Shown here: one piece after another, positions 10,142-20,648 of the stretch | Layout: each line of letters opens with the position of its first letter | How positions within the stretch are numbered: the stretch's first letter is position 1 | Assembly (NCBI GenBank): GCA_943787365.1 | Contig: CALSMD010000006.1 | Coordinates: 509,984 to 573,983, forward strand | DNA: 64,000 nt | Direction: 5' to 3' | Source of the DNA: an uncultured Flavobacteriaceae bacterium | GTDB taxonomy: Bacteria; Bacteroidota; Bacteroidia; Flavobacteriales; Flavobacteriaceae | Translations under genes and position numbers: made by a program | Notes under the pieces: model-generated | Database searches by the model: none | What the model saw: the letters and a program-made list of their open reading frames with translations, nothing else | Told to the model about the DNA's origin: nothing

Positions 10142-11413
10142 ATGAATATTTTAATATTAGGTGCCGGAGGTAGAGAACACACGTTTGCTTGGAAAGTTTC
10201 CCAAAGCCCATTATGTAATGCCTTATTTGTGGCGCCAGGCAATTCTGGAACAGCAGCAATAGCTACCAATCTCGATATTTCTGTTACAGATTTCGAAGGA
10301 CTTAAAAAACAGGTTATTGCGCATGCTATTTCAATGGTTGTTGTTGGTCCAGAAGACCCACTTGTAAAGGGCATTTACGATTTCTTTTTAAACGATGACC
10401 AACTGCAACATGTTGCGGTGATTGGCCCTCAAAAAGCAGCAGCTCAACTTGAAGGCAGTAAAGAATTTGCCAAAGAATTTTTAGTCCGTCACAACATCCC
10501 AACAGCTGCATATGAAAGTTTTACCAAACACAATATCGAGGCAGGGTTTGCATTCCTAGACACTCTAAAACCACCCTATGTACTTAAAGCAGATGGTCTT
10601 GCCGCAGGGAAAGGCGTACTCATCCTGACGGATATAAATGAAGCCAAGCAAGAACTTAAAAATATGCTGTTGGATTCTAAATTTGGAGCTGCAAGTTCAA
10701 AGGTTGTAATTGAAGAGTTTTTAGACGGAATTGAATTGAGTTGTTTTGTTTTAACCGATGGAAAACATTACAAAATACTACCTACAGCCAAAGACTATAA
10801 ACGAATAGAAGAGGGCGATACAGGCCTTAACACCGGAGGTATGGGAGCCATTTCTCCAGTACCTTTTGCAGATGATGTATTGTTAAAAAAGATAGAAGAT
10901 AGGATTGTAAAACCAACAGTTGATGGTCTTGCAAAAGACCAATTGCCTTATAAAGGGTTCATCTTTATTGGACTTATTATGGTTGATTCAGAGCCCATTG
11001 TGATCGAGTACAACGTTCGTATGGGAGATCCTGAAACAGAAGCTGTTTTACCAAGATTAAAAACAGACCTGGTTGAAATATTTCAAGCGATTGACAAACA
11101 ATGTTTGAATGAAATCGATATTGAAATTGACTCTCAAACGGTGGTAACAGTTATGTTAGTTTCGGGGGGCTATCCTGAAGCCTATGAAAAAGGAAAAGAA
11201 ATTACAGGACTGGATAAAGTGGAACACTCGATTGTATTCCATGCAGGGGCAAATAATTCAGACGGAAAAATTGTAACATCTGGAGGGCGCGTCATGTCCA
11301 TCACATCCTTTGGATCGGATTTTAAATCAGCATTAAACACCTCTTATAAATCAATAGAATTGATCAAATTTGAAGGGATGAACTATCGTAAAGATATTGG
11401 ATTCGATCTATAG
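10142..11413 (+). CDS. purD: Phosphoribosylamine--glycine ligase
   Basis: MNILILGAGGREHTFAWKVSQSP; VLKADGLAAGKGVLI; NVRMGDPETEAVLPRL. Confidence 0.97.
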   Translation: MNILILGAGGREHTFAWKVSQSPLCNALFVAPGNSGTAAIATNLDISVTDFEGLKKQVIAHAISMVVVGPEDPLVKGIYDFFLNDDQLQHVAVIGPQKAAAQLEGSKEFAKEFLVRHNIPTAAYESFTKHNIEAGFAFLDTLKPPYVLKADGLAAGKGVLILTDINEAKQELKNMLLDSKFGAASSKVVIEEFLDGIELSCFVLTDGKHYKILPTAKDYKRIEEGDTGLNTGGMGAISPVPFADDVLLKKIEDRIVKPTVDGLAKDQLPYKGFIFIGLIMVDSEPIVIEYNVRMGDPETEAVLPRLKTDLVEIFQAIDKQCLNEIDIEIDSQTVVTVMLVSGGYPEAYEKGKEITGLDKVEHSIVFHAGANNSDGKIVTSGGRVMSITSFGSDFKSALNTSYKSIELIKFEGMNYRKDIGFDL

Positions 11414-11635
11414 GTAAGAATGAGAAGAGATGCTTTTATCTTCTTCATCATTGTCGCTAAAAGACTTTAATTGTAACATCCAATACACAAAGGCAACCAA
11501 TCCAATACTCATAAATAGCCAAGACATAATGTTTGCGCCAAACCAGTTTTCTACCTCAAGAGCTCTTAAAGCATCAAAAGGAACGAGTAATACAGTTTCG
11601 AAAAGGTCTTGAATGGCATTAAAAAAATCTTTCAT
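11408..11635 (-). CDS. Small conserved Flavobacteriia membrane protein (DUF6341-like)
   Basis: 75 aa: MKDFFNAIQDLFETVLLVPFDALRALEVENWFGANIMSWLFMSIGLVAFVYWMLQL; convergent with purD as in other Flavobacteriia. Confidence 0.65.
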   Translation of the reverse strand: MKDFFNAIQDLFETVLLVPFDALRALEVENWFGANIMSWLFMSIGLVAFVYWMLQLKSFSDNDEEDKSISSHSYL

Positions 11636-11756
11636 GGGTCTTTAGTTTAAAGTTTTTAGGTTACGAAATTTAAAATGCCACTGTTGATTCACAAAATTCA
11701 CAAGACATTTTTATAATAACCTTATATTTACACGGCAAATATAGTTAACACTTTAT

Positions 11757-12704
11757 ATGATTACAAGCTTTTTTAAAACATCTAAACCAATTCACTACAT
11801 AATTTTCTTAATTGTACTGATTTGTTTGTTTGTTTATCAACGAATTATTATTGTTAATTATCAAGGAAACCTCTCAAATACGCTAAATGAAATAGGGGAT
11901 CTATTAATCCTATTGGCATCTTTTTTTACATTAATTTTTATAGTAACCAAAAATAATTTAACCTATAACAATGGTTATGCGGCACTTTACTTTTGTTTGT
12001 TTATTGGGCTCATACCATCTTGTTTAGAAGAAAATTCCATACTACTCTCAAACTTATTCATACTGCTTTCCTTTCGAAGAATTATGAGTTTAAAAACCAA
12101 TTCAAACATCAAAAAAAAGCTATTGGATGCCTCTATGTGGATCTGTCTTGCGGCTATTTTTGAGCCGTGGGCTATTTTATTTTTTTTGGTGTTGTTTTTT
12201 GGGATGGTATTTTATTCCGTTACTCAAATTAAAAATACGATGATTCCTTTTTGTGGAATTTTAGCTGTTGCGATCCTTTTGACATCATATCGATTACTCA
12301 CAGAAAATGCATTTCCAAGTGTTACCGAATTTTTACCCACCCTTCGTTTTGATAACACTTCATTCAATAACACAATTACAAAAACAGAATCATTACAATT
12401 TCTAGCAGTTGTTTTATTTGGAATTGTGAGCTTTTTTGGAAAAGTGGTTCTAAAAAATAGACTTAAAATCCCTAGCGTATTCGTTATTCTATTAGCAATT
12501 CTTATTGGAATTACTATGGTGTTTATAAACTCCAACCACGGCGCCTCTAGGTATTATTTATTTGCGTTTGCGCCTACCTCCATAATACTAGCAAATTTTT
12601 CCGAAACAACCATGTATCGCTGGTTGTCAGATCTTGTTATAGGATTGCTACTTTTTGCGGTCCTAATTCAATGGAGCCTGAATATTTCCTTTCTCATAAA
12701 CTAA
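11757..12704 (+). CDS. Integral membrane protein (DUF6427-like)
   Basis: 315 aa, about 8-9 TM segments, start MITSFFKTSKPIHYIIF; conserved neighbourhood with DUF4254. Confidence 0.6.
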   Translation: MITSFFKTSKPIHYIIFLIVLICLFVYQRIIIVNYQGNLSNTLNEIGDLLILLASFFTLIFIVTKNNLTYNNGYAALYFCLFIGLIPSCLEENSILLSNLFILLSFRRIMSLKTNSNIKKKLLDASMWICLAAIFEPWAILFFLVLFFGMVFYSVTQIKNTMIPFCGILAVAILLTSYRLLTENAFPSVTEFLPTLRFDNTSFNNTITKTESLQFLAVVLFGIVSFFGKVVLKNRLKIPSVFVILLAILIGITMVFINSNHGASRYYLFAFAPTSIILANFSETTMYRWLSDLVIGLLLFAVLIQWSLNISFLIN

Positions 12705-12746
12705 ACTAAAGAATTACACTTATATTTGCCACATAAATCAAATAGT

Positions 12747-13355
12747 ATGTTTTCAAACAAAGCCAATTCCATTTTTCAAGACGTTATAGCAACCTATAAA
12801 GTTTTAAATTCAGTAGATCAACCGTTCCACAACAAATACGATAAAAGTGAAGACCTCATCGGTCATTTACTCTATAGAAAATGTTGGATTGATACCGTTC
12901 AATGGGCGTATGAAGATATTATTAGAGACCCTAATATAGACCCAGTCGCAGCCTTAAAGTTAAAACGAAAGATTGACGCTTCTAACCAAGATCGTACAGA
13001 TACAGTTGAATTTATTGACAGTTATTTTTTAGACCTTCACAAAAACGTTCAGGCAAAACCGACAGCCAAAATCAACTCAGAAAGCCCAGCATGGGTAATT
13101 GACCGTTTATCCATTTTAGCTCTAAAAATTTACCACATGCAACTCGAAACAGTTCGACAAGATGCTTCCGATACCCATAAACAAAGCTGCCAAACAAAAC
13201 TAAATACACTTTTAGAACAACGTACAGATTTGTCCACAGCAATAGATGACTTGTTAGAAGACATTGCAAACGGCGACAAATACATGAAAGTCTATAAGCA
13301 AATGAAAATGTATAATGACGATGAATTAAACCCCGTTTTAAGAGGGATTAAATAA
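12747..13355 (+). CDS. DUF4254 domain protein
   Basis: Internal ATG 12747 gives MFSNKANSIFQDVIATYKVLN...LLYRKCWIDTVQWAYEDIIRDPNIDP. Confidence 0.75.
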   Translation: MFSNKANSIFQDVIATYKVLNSVDQPFHNKYDKSEDLIGHLLYRKCWIDTVQWAYEDIIRDPNIDPVAALKLKRKIDASNQDRTDTVEFIDSYFLDLHKNVQAKPTAKINSESPAWVIDRLSILALKIYHMQLETVRQDASDTHKQSCQTKLNTLLEQRTDLSTAIDDLLEDIANGDKYMKVYKQMKMYNDDELNPVLRGIK

Positions 13356-13368
13356 TTTATTTTTATTC

Positions 13369-14385
13369 GTGTCGGATCTCAAACACATACTAGTCATAAG
13401 ACTCTCGTCCATGGGAGATGTTGCAATGACCGTTCCTGTATTATCCGCTTTCTCAAACGCTCACCCGAAGGTTACACTCACAGTACTGACCAAAAAAAAG
13501 TTTGCACCGTTATTTAGAGACTTGAAAATGGTGACGGTTATTTCGGCAGACTTCAACACAACTCACAAAGGAGTCCTGGGTTTATATAGACTCTCAAAAT
13601 TATTGCGAAACACTCAAGTAGAAGCGGTTGCAGACCTCCACAATGTATTACGAACAAAGATTTTAAAATTCTTTTTATCAGGAATTAAATTTCATCAAAT
13701 TGATAAAGGCCGCTTCGAAAAAAAAGCATTAATTACGGGAAAAACAAAAACACCCCTGCGTACAACAACACAACGCTATGCGGATGTTTTTAGAAGTCTT
13801 GGATTTGAGTTTGAAATAGATTCCCCCTCTTTTCCTGCTCCTAAACAATTAGATACTGCAATCACAAAAGAACTTGGAGCATTTTCTAACTCCGTTATTG
13901 GGGTTGCACCTTTTGCAGCGTATGCGTCCAAAACGTATTCCATTTCAAAAATGGATCAAGTAATTTCTAAACTCCAAAAAGAGTCAAAAGTAGTATTGTT
14001 TGGAGGAGGAGCAAATGAAACGAAACAACTAGAAGCGATTGCGTCTAAATATTCAAATGTATTTTGTGTCGCTGGTAAATTTAGTTTGGAACAAGAATTA
14101 GATATTATTTCTAATTTAAAAGTGATGCTCTCTATGGACTCTAGCAATGGACACATGGCGGCGATGTTCGGAGTCAATGTAGTCACGCTTTGGGGCGTTA
14201 CACATCCCTCTGCGGGCTTTGCTCCGTTTCATCAAAAAGAGACGAATAATATACTATCAGATCAAGATAAATATCCCAAAATACCAACCTCAATTTATGG
14301 AAACAGGTACCCCGAAGGGTATGAGTTTGCAATGCAAACCATTACAGTTGAAACCGTTGTAAAAACGGTTCAAGAGACACTTTAA
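13369..14385 (+). CDS. Glycosyltransferase family 9 (heptosyltransferase-like)
   Basis: GTG start; HILVIRLSSMGDVAMTVPVLSAF; MDSSNGHMAAMFGVNVVTLWGVTHPSAGFAPF. Confidence 0.88.
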   Translation: MSDLKHILVIRLSSMGDVAMTVPVLSAFSNAHPKVTLTVLTKKKFAPLFRDLKMVTVISADFNTTHKGVLGLYRLSKLLRNTQVEAVADLHNVLRTKILKFFLSGIKFHQIDKGRFEKKALITGKTKTPLRTTTQRYADVFRSLGFEFEIDSPSFPAPKQLDTAITKELGAFSNSVIGVAPFAAYASKTYSISKMDQVISKLQKESKVVLFGGGANETKQLEAIASKYSNVFCVAGKFSLEQELDIISNLKVMLSMDSSNGHMAAMFGVNVVTLWGVTHPSAGFAPFHQKETNNILSDQDKYPKIPTSIYGNRYPEGYEFAMQTITVETVVKTVQETL

Positions 14386-15434
14386 ATATCGTCAAAATCA
14401 ACTTTGATAGTTGTTGAGGTTGGCTCTGCTTGACAGCTTAAAACCAAACCTTCAGCAACTTCATTATCTGTTAAAATATTATTTTGTCGCATAGTTGTAG
14501 TCCCCTCAGTCACCCGGCAAATACAACTGCTACAAACACCCCCTTGACACGAATACGGAACATCGAGATCATTTGCAAGAGCGGCTTCTAAAATGGTTTG
14601 TTGTTGTGACATTACTAAAGTCGTTTCTTCTTCATCCACTAAAATCGTAATGTTCGAATCTCCTTCGTTAGTACTTACGCTGGGTGATTCCACCGTAGAA
14701 GCCGTAAACAATTCAAATAGAATTTTAGACGGTTCAACCTCTTTTTCTGTTAGAATAGTATTTACGGTATGGATCATGCCTTCAGGGCCACACAAATAAA
14801 ACTTTTGAGAGTCATGGATAGCAAAATTATTTTTAAGAATGTACTGAACGTTCCCGCTATCAATACGTCCAAACAACGCCTGATTTTCATCGGCCTCACT
14901 AAATAAAAACTGCACCTTAAAACGATCGTTATAAAGTGTTTGTAGCTTTAAAATCGCATCATAAAAAATGGTTTCTTTGGGACTTTTATTTCCATAAATC
15001 AACACAAAGTTTGTGTCGGTTTTCGTTTCAAGTACCGTTTGTACAATACTCATTATAGGGGTAATTCCACTTCCTGCAGCAAAGGCTACAATTGTAGTTT
15101 CAGAGTCCGTTTTTGGATTATAAACAAAACGGCCATTAGGCGCTCCAACTTCAAGCGTGTCCCCAACTTTTAATTGTGTATTGGCATAGGTTGAAAACAC
15201 ACCGTTTTCAATTTCTTTAACAGTTACCGTTAGCAATTCACTGTGAGGGCTTGAGCTTAGAGAATAATCCCTACGAACTTCTTTAGTATCAATCCTTGTT
15301 TTTAAAGTAATGTATTGACCAGCCGAAAATGCAAAGTCAGTTTTTAAGGCTGTTGGAACCTCAAAAGTGATGCTCACCGCTTTGTCGGTTTGTCTTAAAA
15401 TGGATTTTATTTTTAAAGAATGAAATTGAGCCAT
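14382..15434 (-). CDS. 2Fe-2S/FAD ferredoxin-NAD(P)H reductase-like (PaaE-type)
   Basis: RRDYSLSSSP, AAGSGITPIMSI, YLCGPEGMI and C-terminal CQGGVCSSCICRVTEG 2Fe-2S motif. Confidence 0.85.
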   Translation of the reverse strand: MAQFHSLKIKSILRQTDKAVSITFEVPTALKTDFAFSAGQYITLKTRIDTKEVRRDYSLSSSPHSELLTVTVKEIENGVFSTYANTQLKVGDTLEVGAPNGRFVYNPKTDSETTIVAFAAGSGITPIMSIVQTVLETKTDTNFVLIYGNKSPKETIFYDAILKLQTLYNDRFKVQFLFSEADENQALFGRIDSGNVQYILKNNFAIHDSQKFYLCGPEGMIHTVNTILTEKEVEPSKILFELFTASTVESPSVSTNEGDSNITILVDEEETTLVMSQQQTILEAALANDLDVPYSCQGGVCSSCICRVTEGTTTMRQNNILTDNEVAEGLVLSCQAEPTSTTIKVDFDDI

Positions 15435-15630
15435 GAAATTTTTTTAACAAAAATAAGAAAGATTTAAGGGAATCATCTGTTAAGACTTCCCCAAAATTAA
15501 AAAGGATGCTTCGATTATTTAACTCAAAACACTCTATTTTACTAGTTTTCTACAAAAAGATGATTATTTTTACATCCTTGCATACGATAATGTGCCATCT
15601 TTTAGTTATGAATAAACAAACCCGTTTCTG

Positions 15631-18141
15631 TTGAAGAATAGTTTTAGTTATATAGTTATTGGGGTTCTAATACTCTCAATTGTTTCAAGTTGTTCTAGGA
15701 AAAAAGATCGCTTCCTAAACCGCTCTTGGCACTCTGTAAACACAAAGTATAATGTTCTCTTCAATGGGAATGTTGCTTTGGAATCAGGGAAAAACGCTGT
15801 TATTACTGCTTATAAAGATAACTATTGGGAAATTCTTCCTGTTGAACGTTTACAAACGACCGATGCCATTGTTTTAGGAAATAAAGCAAAAAACCCAAGC
15901 ATTGGACTTGCCGAAGTAAAAGCCGTAAAAGCCATCCAAAAACATGGGATGAATATTAAGGGAAAAGAAAAAAACCCTCAAATTGACGAAGCTTATATGT
16001 TATTGGGGAAAGCCCGTTATTTTGATAACCGTTTTATACCTGCATTAGAAGCGTTCAATTATATTTTGTTCAAATATCCTGCAAGTAGCAATATTAATTT
16101 AGCCAAAATTTGGCGCGCTAAAACGAACCTTCGCCTTCAAAACGAAGAGGGTGCAATTCAAAACTTAAAGAAACTTATAGAGTTAGAGGAACTGTCTAAA
16201 TACGATATAGTAGAAGCATCCTCAGCCTTAGCACAAGCCTATATTACAACCAAATCCTTAGACAGTGCAATTACACAGTTGCAAGTGGCTGCGCAGCTTA
16301 CCAAAAACAACGAACAACGGGGACGATTGCATTTCATAGAAGGTCAGCTCTATTCTACTTTAGGCAAAAAAGACAGTGCAAACCTTGCGTTTGATAAGGT
16401 GATTGCCCTTAATCGGAGAAGCCCAAGAATTTATATGATTAACGCCCATTTAGAGAAAATTAAAAATTTTGATCCCAAAAATGGAGATAAAATCGCACTT
16501 CAAGATCTTTTAGAAGATTTAGAAACCAACAGAGAAAACAGACCTTTTTTAGATAGAATTTACCATCAAATTGCGCAATATAAACTTCAGAATCAATCCG
16601 ATTCAATAGCCATTTCTTATTTCAATAAATCCTTACGAACCAACTCCGAAGACGATTATTTGACAGCGAAAAACTACCAAATTTTAGGAGATTTAAATTT
16701 TGATTATTCGGAGTACAGTTTGGCAGGATCTTATTATGACAGCACCTTATTAAAACTCGTAGAAAACAGTAAACCGTACCGTGCCATCAAACGCAAACGA
16801 GACAATTTAGAGGATGTCATTTATTACGAATCTATCGCACAAGAAAATGATAGTATTTTAAGTGTAGTAGCGATGTCTGACACAGAAAAAGAAACGTATT
16901 TTCAATCCTATATTGAAACCTTGAAATCAGAAGCATTAAAAAAAGCAGCTCAATCTTCTGAAAATGCATTTGCGGCCTCTCAAAACTCAGTCACTAAAAA
17001 AGGGAAATCGTTTTATTTTTATAATCAAACAACAGTAGCATTTGGAAAGAATGAATTTATTAGAATTTGGGGCGATCGTGCTTTAGAAACCAACTGGCGC
17101 TGGTCTAGTAAATCCAAAAAATCAGATTTAAAACAAGCCGAAGAAATTGCAAAGGCAGCTGAAGAAGAACAACAGAAACGTTTCTCAGTGGATTATTATC
17201 TAGCACAACTTCCTACCCAAGAAAAAGTACTAGACAGCATCTCTAAAGAACGGAATTTTGCCTATTACCAATTAGGTCTTATATATAAAGACAAATTTAA
17301 AGAGTATAAACTTGCCAAAGATAAGCTTGAGCAATTGTTGAAACAAAACCCCGAAGAGCGTCTTGTTTTGCCAGCAAAATATAACCTATATAAATTATAT
17401 GCGTTGTTAGATCTTAAGCGTTTGCAGGCACTTATTAAAAATGACATTATTGAAAACCATCCGGATTCTCGATATGCAGAAATTTTGTTAAACCCAGAGT
17501 CCGCACTGTCAAATAACGAGAATAGCCCCGAAACACGTTATAATAATTTATATGCGCAGTTTGAGTTGGGCGAATACCAACAGGTAATTGAGGGCTGTGA
17601 TATACAGATTATTCGACTGGATGGTGATCAAATTGTACCCAAGTTAGAGTTTTTAAAAGTAACTGCTAAAGCGCGATTATTTGGCTTTGAAACCTATAAA
17701 GAAGGCTTGAATTTTGTGGCATTAAATTATCCAAGTAGTATTGAAGGCAAAAAAGCGGCACATATGTACGAAACCGTTATTCCTCAACTTGAAAGCGCGG
17801 AGTTTGTTCAGGACTCAACTCAAACGAATTTCAAAACTATTTTTAAATTTGAGGCGTCTGAAGCAGATGAGATTAAGGAGTTTAAAGAAACTCTAAGCAC
17901 TGCTATTGAGGATGTTGACTATTTTAAATTGAGTGTTTCTAAGGATCGTTACGATACAAACACTATATTTGTAGTCGTTCATGGTTTAAAAAGTGTTCAA
18001 GGCGCATTTGGATTTGTAGAGATTTTAAAAGACAAAAATGACCTTGAAATATCCAAACCATTTTTTGGAATTTCTTCCAAAAACTATCAAACGGTTCAAA
18101 TTCATAAGAATTTAGAGTCCTACTTAGAAACAATTAATTAA
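15631..18141 (+). CDS. sprE: Gliding motility / type IX secretion TPR lipoprotein SprE (PorW)
   Basis: Lipobox IVSSCS; RKKDRFLNRSWHSVNTKYNVLFNGNVALESGK; multiple TPRs. Start is TTG 15631. Confidence 0.85.
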   Translation: MKNSFSYIVIGVLILSIVSSCSRKKDRFLNRSWHSVNTKYNVLFNGNVALESGKNAVITAYKDNYWEILPVERLQTTDAIVLGNKAKNPSIGLAEVKAVKAIQKHGMNIKGKEKNPQIDEAYMLLGKARYFDNRFIPALEAFNYILFKYPASSNINLAKIWRAKTNLRLQNEEGAIQNLKKLIELEELSKYDIVEASSALAQAYITTKSLDSAITQLQVAAQLTKNNEQRGRLHFIEGQLYSTLGKKDSANLAFDKVIALNRRSPRIYMINAHLEKIKNFDPKNGDKIALQDLLEDLETNRENRPFLDRIYHQIAQYKLQNQSDSIAISYFNKSLRTNSEDDYLTAKNYQILGDLNFDYSEYSLAGSYYDSTLLKLVENSKPYRAIKRKRDNLEDVIYYESIAQENDSILSVVAMSDTEKETYFQSYIETLKSEALKKAAQSSENAFAASQNSVTKKGKSFYFYNQTTVAFGKNEFIRIWGDRALETNWRWSSKSKKSDLKQAEEIAKAAEEEQQKRFSVDYYLAQLPTQEKVLDSISKERNFAYYQLGLIYKDKFKEYKLAKDKLEQLLKQNPEERLVLPAKYNLYKLYALLDLKRLQALIKNDIIENHPDSRYAEILLNPESALSNNENSPETRYNNLYAQFELGEYQQVIEGCDIQIIRLDGDQIVPKLEFLKVTAKARLFGFETYKEGLNFVALNYPSSIEGKKAAHMYETVIPQLESAEFVQDSTQTNFKTIFKFEASEADEIKEFKETLSTAIEDVDYFKLSVSKDRYDTNTIFVVVHGLKSVQGAFGFVEILKDKNDLEISKPFFGISSKNYQTVQIHKNLESYLETIN

Positions 18142-18153
18142 AAAACGAAATCT

Positions 18154-18582
18154 ATGTTTGCAGAAAACAAAAAATCAAACTCGAATTCATTTTCTCAACA
18201 AAACACAATTGCTCAAGGGACAACCTTTACGGGCGATTTAACAAGTGAAGGTGACTTTCGAATCGAAGGGGTTATCAATGGATCTTTGACGACTTCAGGC
18301 AAAGTTGTCATCGGTAAAACAGGAGCTTTAGAAGGCGTTCTAATCTGTGACAATGCGGATATGGAAGGGAAGTTCAAAGGAACGTTAAACGTTTCAGACA
18401 CCCTAAACCTGCGGTCGTCTGCACATATAGAAGGAGAAGTGCAAATAGGGAAATTATCTGTAGAGCCAGGTGCAACATTTAATGCCAGCTGCCTCATGAA
18501 AAGTTCTGTAAAAGAACTGAAAAATGAACCAGAAGAAACCGCCTTATCTCAAAACAACTCCCAAAGTGGACAATCCGCTTAA
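18154..18582 (+). CDS. Bactofilin (polymer-forming cytoskeletal protein)
   Basis: NTIAQGTTFTGDLTSEGDFRIEGVINGSLTTSGKVVIGKTGALEGVLICDNADMEGKFKG repeats. Confidence 0.9.
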   Translation: MFAENKKSNSNSFSQQNTIAQGTTFTGDLTSEGDFRIEGVINGSLTTSGKVVIGKTGALEGVLICDNADMEGKFKGTLNVSDTLNLRSSAHIEGEVQIGKLSVEPGATFNASCLMKSSVKELKNEPEETALSQNNSQSGQSA

Positions 18583-18772
18583 ACAACTCGGAATTCTATC
18601 GGCAATAGGCCTTCAGATGGGGGTGATTATCTACTTGTTTGTTCGCTTAGGAAAGTGGCTTGACCAAAGTTTTTTTCCTGACCAAAAATTATTTCTAATC
18701 CTTTGTACACTTTTGGGTGTTGCGATTTCGCTTTATGTTGTCGTGAAACAGCTCAATAGAATCAAATATTAA
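18524..18772 (+). CDS. AtpZ/AtpI-family F0F1 ATPase accessory protein
   Basis: 82 aa, two TM segments; upstream of atpB. ORF start overlaps the bactofilin 3' end by 59 nt in another frame. Confidence 0.75.
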   Translation: MNQKKPPYLKTTPKVDNPLKQLGILSAIGLQMGVIIYLFVRLGKWLDQSFFPDQKLFLILCTLLGVAISLYVVVKQLNRIKY

Positions 18773-18787
18773 GACCCCTTTATTCTC

Positions 18788-19174
18788 ATGCTAAAGCACC
18801 CCGTAATATCATTTTCTATCCGCTTAGTTCTAATGCTATCTTTTACATTCGTTTTGCATATAGTACTGCTTCAAATTATGGAGTACCCCCTGTTAGAAAA
18901 TAAAATTGTAGCATCCTATATAATCAACACATTTTTGACGATTGCTATTTTTTATGGACTCTACCTTATGAGGGATAAATACAGCAGTCAAATTGGGTTT
19001 TTATTTCTTGGAACGAGTTTCCTTAAATTTGCTGTTTTTTTCATTGTTTTTTATGGGAGTTATAAGGCAAGCGGATCCATTGATACATTAGAGTTTTTTG
19101 CCTTTTTCACACCCTATAGTATTTGTTTAATTTTAGAAACGATTTACTTAAGTAAATGGTTGAATGAAATGTAG
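18788..19174 (+). CDS. Small membrane protein of atp operon (DUF6168-like)
   Basis: 128 aa, 4 TM segments, between atpZ/I and atpB as in other Flavobacteriia. Confidence 0.55.
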   Translation: MLKHPVISFSIRLVLMLSFTFVLHIVLLQIMEYPLLENKIVASYIINTFLTIAIFYGLYLMRDKYSSQIGFLFLGTSFLKFAVFFIVFYGSYKASGSIDTLEFFAFFTPYSICLILETIYLSKWLNEM

Positions 19175-19292
19175 ATTTTAACTTTAACTTCTCACGGCGG
19201 ATTTAGGATTAAAATAAACTCTGAAATTGTTTTTGTTTTTGATATAAAACCATAACTTTGCAGCGATTTTTAAGTAACCATTAAGCAGGTCA

Positions 19293-20399
19293 ATGCAGCG
19301 TAAATTAAGTTTAAAAGCGAGTCTATTATTTATATTTTTAATTCCATTTATGTCTATGGCTGGAGGAGATACTCCTAAAACGGACAAAAAATCGGAAATC
19401 AAAGCCTATATCCAACATCATTTACAGGACTCTTACGACTTTAGTTTGTTTTCATACACGACCGAAGATGGATCTCATAAATATGTTGGTGCACCATTAC
19501 CAGTAATTCTCTGGGATAATGGATTGGTCGTATTTGCCTCAAGCAAATTTCACCATGGTGAAACCGTAGCCGAGGTCGATGGAAATTTTTATAAATTATA
19601 CCACAATAAAATCTATAAAACAGATGCCTTAGGAACCATCAATTATGACGATCATCAACACCCAACAAACCTAAAACCTTTAGATTTATCTATCACTAAA
19701 GGAGTTGTCATGATTTTAATTACAGCCCTCTTAATGTTTTTCTTGTTTAGAGGTTTAGCACGTTCTTATGCTCAAAATAAAGGAATCGCAACGGGTACTG
19801 GACGTTTCTTTGAGCCGATTGTTCTTTATATCCGAGACGATATAGCCATTCCAAATATTGGTCAGAAAAAACACATGCGTTATATGCCGTTTTTATTAAC
19901 CGTTTTCTTTTTTGTCTGGTTTTTAAACATATTTGGTTTAACTCCACTAGGAGTGAATGTCACTGGCAACATAGCAGTCACAACAGCTTTGGCAATTATG
20001 ACATTTTTAATTACAAATTTTACTGGAACAAAAGATTACTGGAAACACATCTTTGATCCGTTAGGGGACTCTATGCCTTGGTATGGAAAAGTCCCACTAT
20101 ATATCATACTAATTCCTATTGAAGTTTTAGGGGTTTTTATCAAACCATTCTCATTACTCATCCGTTTGTATGCAAACATGCAAGCAGGCCATATTGTATT
20201 AATGAGTTTAATAGGTTTAATGTTTATTTTTAAAAGTTGGTTGGGAAGTCCATTATCCTTTGGATTGGCCTTTGCAATTTCACTTATTGAAATTTTGGTA
20301 GCTTTGTTACAAGCATATATTTTTACAATGCTATCCGCTTTATATTTTGGATTTGCTTCAGAAGAGCACGACCATCATGATGAAGCACACGCTCATTAA
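19293..20399 (+). CDS. atpB: F0F1 ATP synthase subunit a
   Basis: C-terminal IKPFSLLIRLYANMQAGHIVLMSLIG...SLIEILVALLQAYIFTMLSALYF. Confidence 0.96.
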   Translation: MQRKLSLKASLLFIFLIPFMSMAGGDTPKTDKKSEIKAYIQHHLQDSYDFSLFSYTTEDGSHKYVGAPLPVILWDNGLVVFASSKFHHGETVAEVDGNFYKLYHNKIYKTDALGTINYDDHQHPTNLKPLDLSITKGVVMILITALLMFFLFRGLARSYAQNKGIATGTGRFFEPIVLYIRDDIAIPNIGQKKHMRYMPFLLTVFFFVWFLNIFGLTPLGVNVTGNIAVTTALAIMTFLITNFTGTKDYWKHIFDPLGDSMPWYGKVPLYIILIPIEVLGVFIKPFSLLIRLYANMQAGHIVLMSLIGLMFIFKSWLGSPLSFGLAFAISLIEILVALLQAYIFTMLSALYFGFASEEHDHHDEAHAH

Positions 20400-20441
20400 T
20401 TTGAGCTTTGAATTGAATGTTTAATTTTTAAATACATATTT

Positions 20442-20636
20442 ATGGAAATTCCAGTAATGGTAGGTGCAGGTTTAGTTGTAATCGGAGTAGGTTTAGGTAT
20501 TGGTAGAATTGGTGGGTCCGCAATGGATGCTATCGCACGTCAACCAGAATCTTACGGAAAGATTCAAACAGCTATGCTTATTGCAGCTGCGTTAATTGAA
20601 GGTATTGGATTTGCTGCATTGTTTGCAGTAAGCTAA
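20442..20636 (+). CDS. atpE: F0F1 ATP synthase subunit c
   Basis: 64 aa: VGAGLVVIGVGLGIGRIGGSAMDAIARQPESYGKIQTAMLIAAALIEGIGFAALFA. Confidence 0.97.
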   Translation: MEIPVMVGAGLVVIGVGLGIGRIGGSAMDAIARQPESYGKIQTAMLIAAALIEGIGFAALFAVS

Positions 20637-20648
20637 AACAACCTATGA

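Noticed and set aside
18213-18497. Antisense ORF opposite the bactofilin gene
   Set aside because: The bactofilin repeat composition keeps the reverse frame open; no independent coding evidence.
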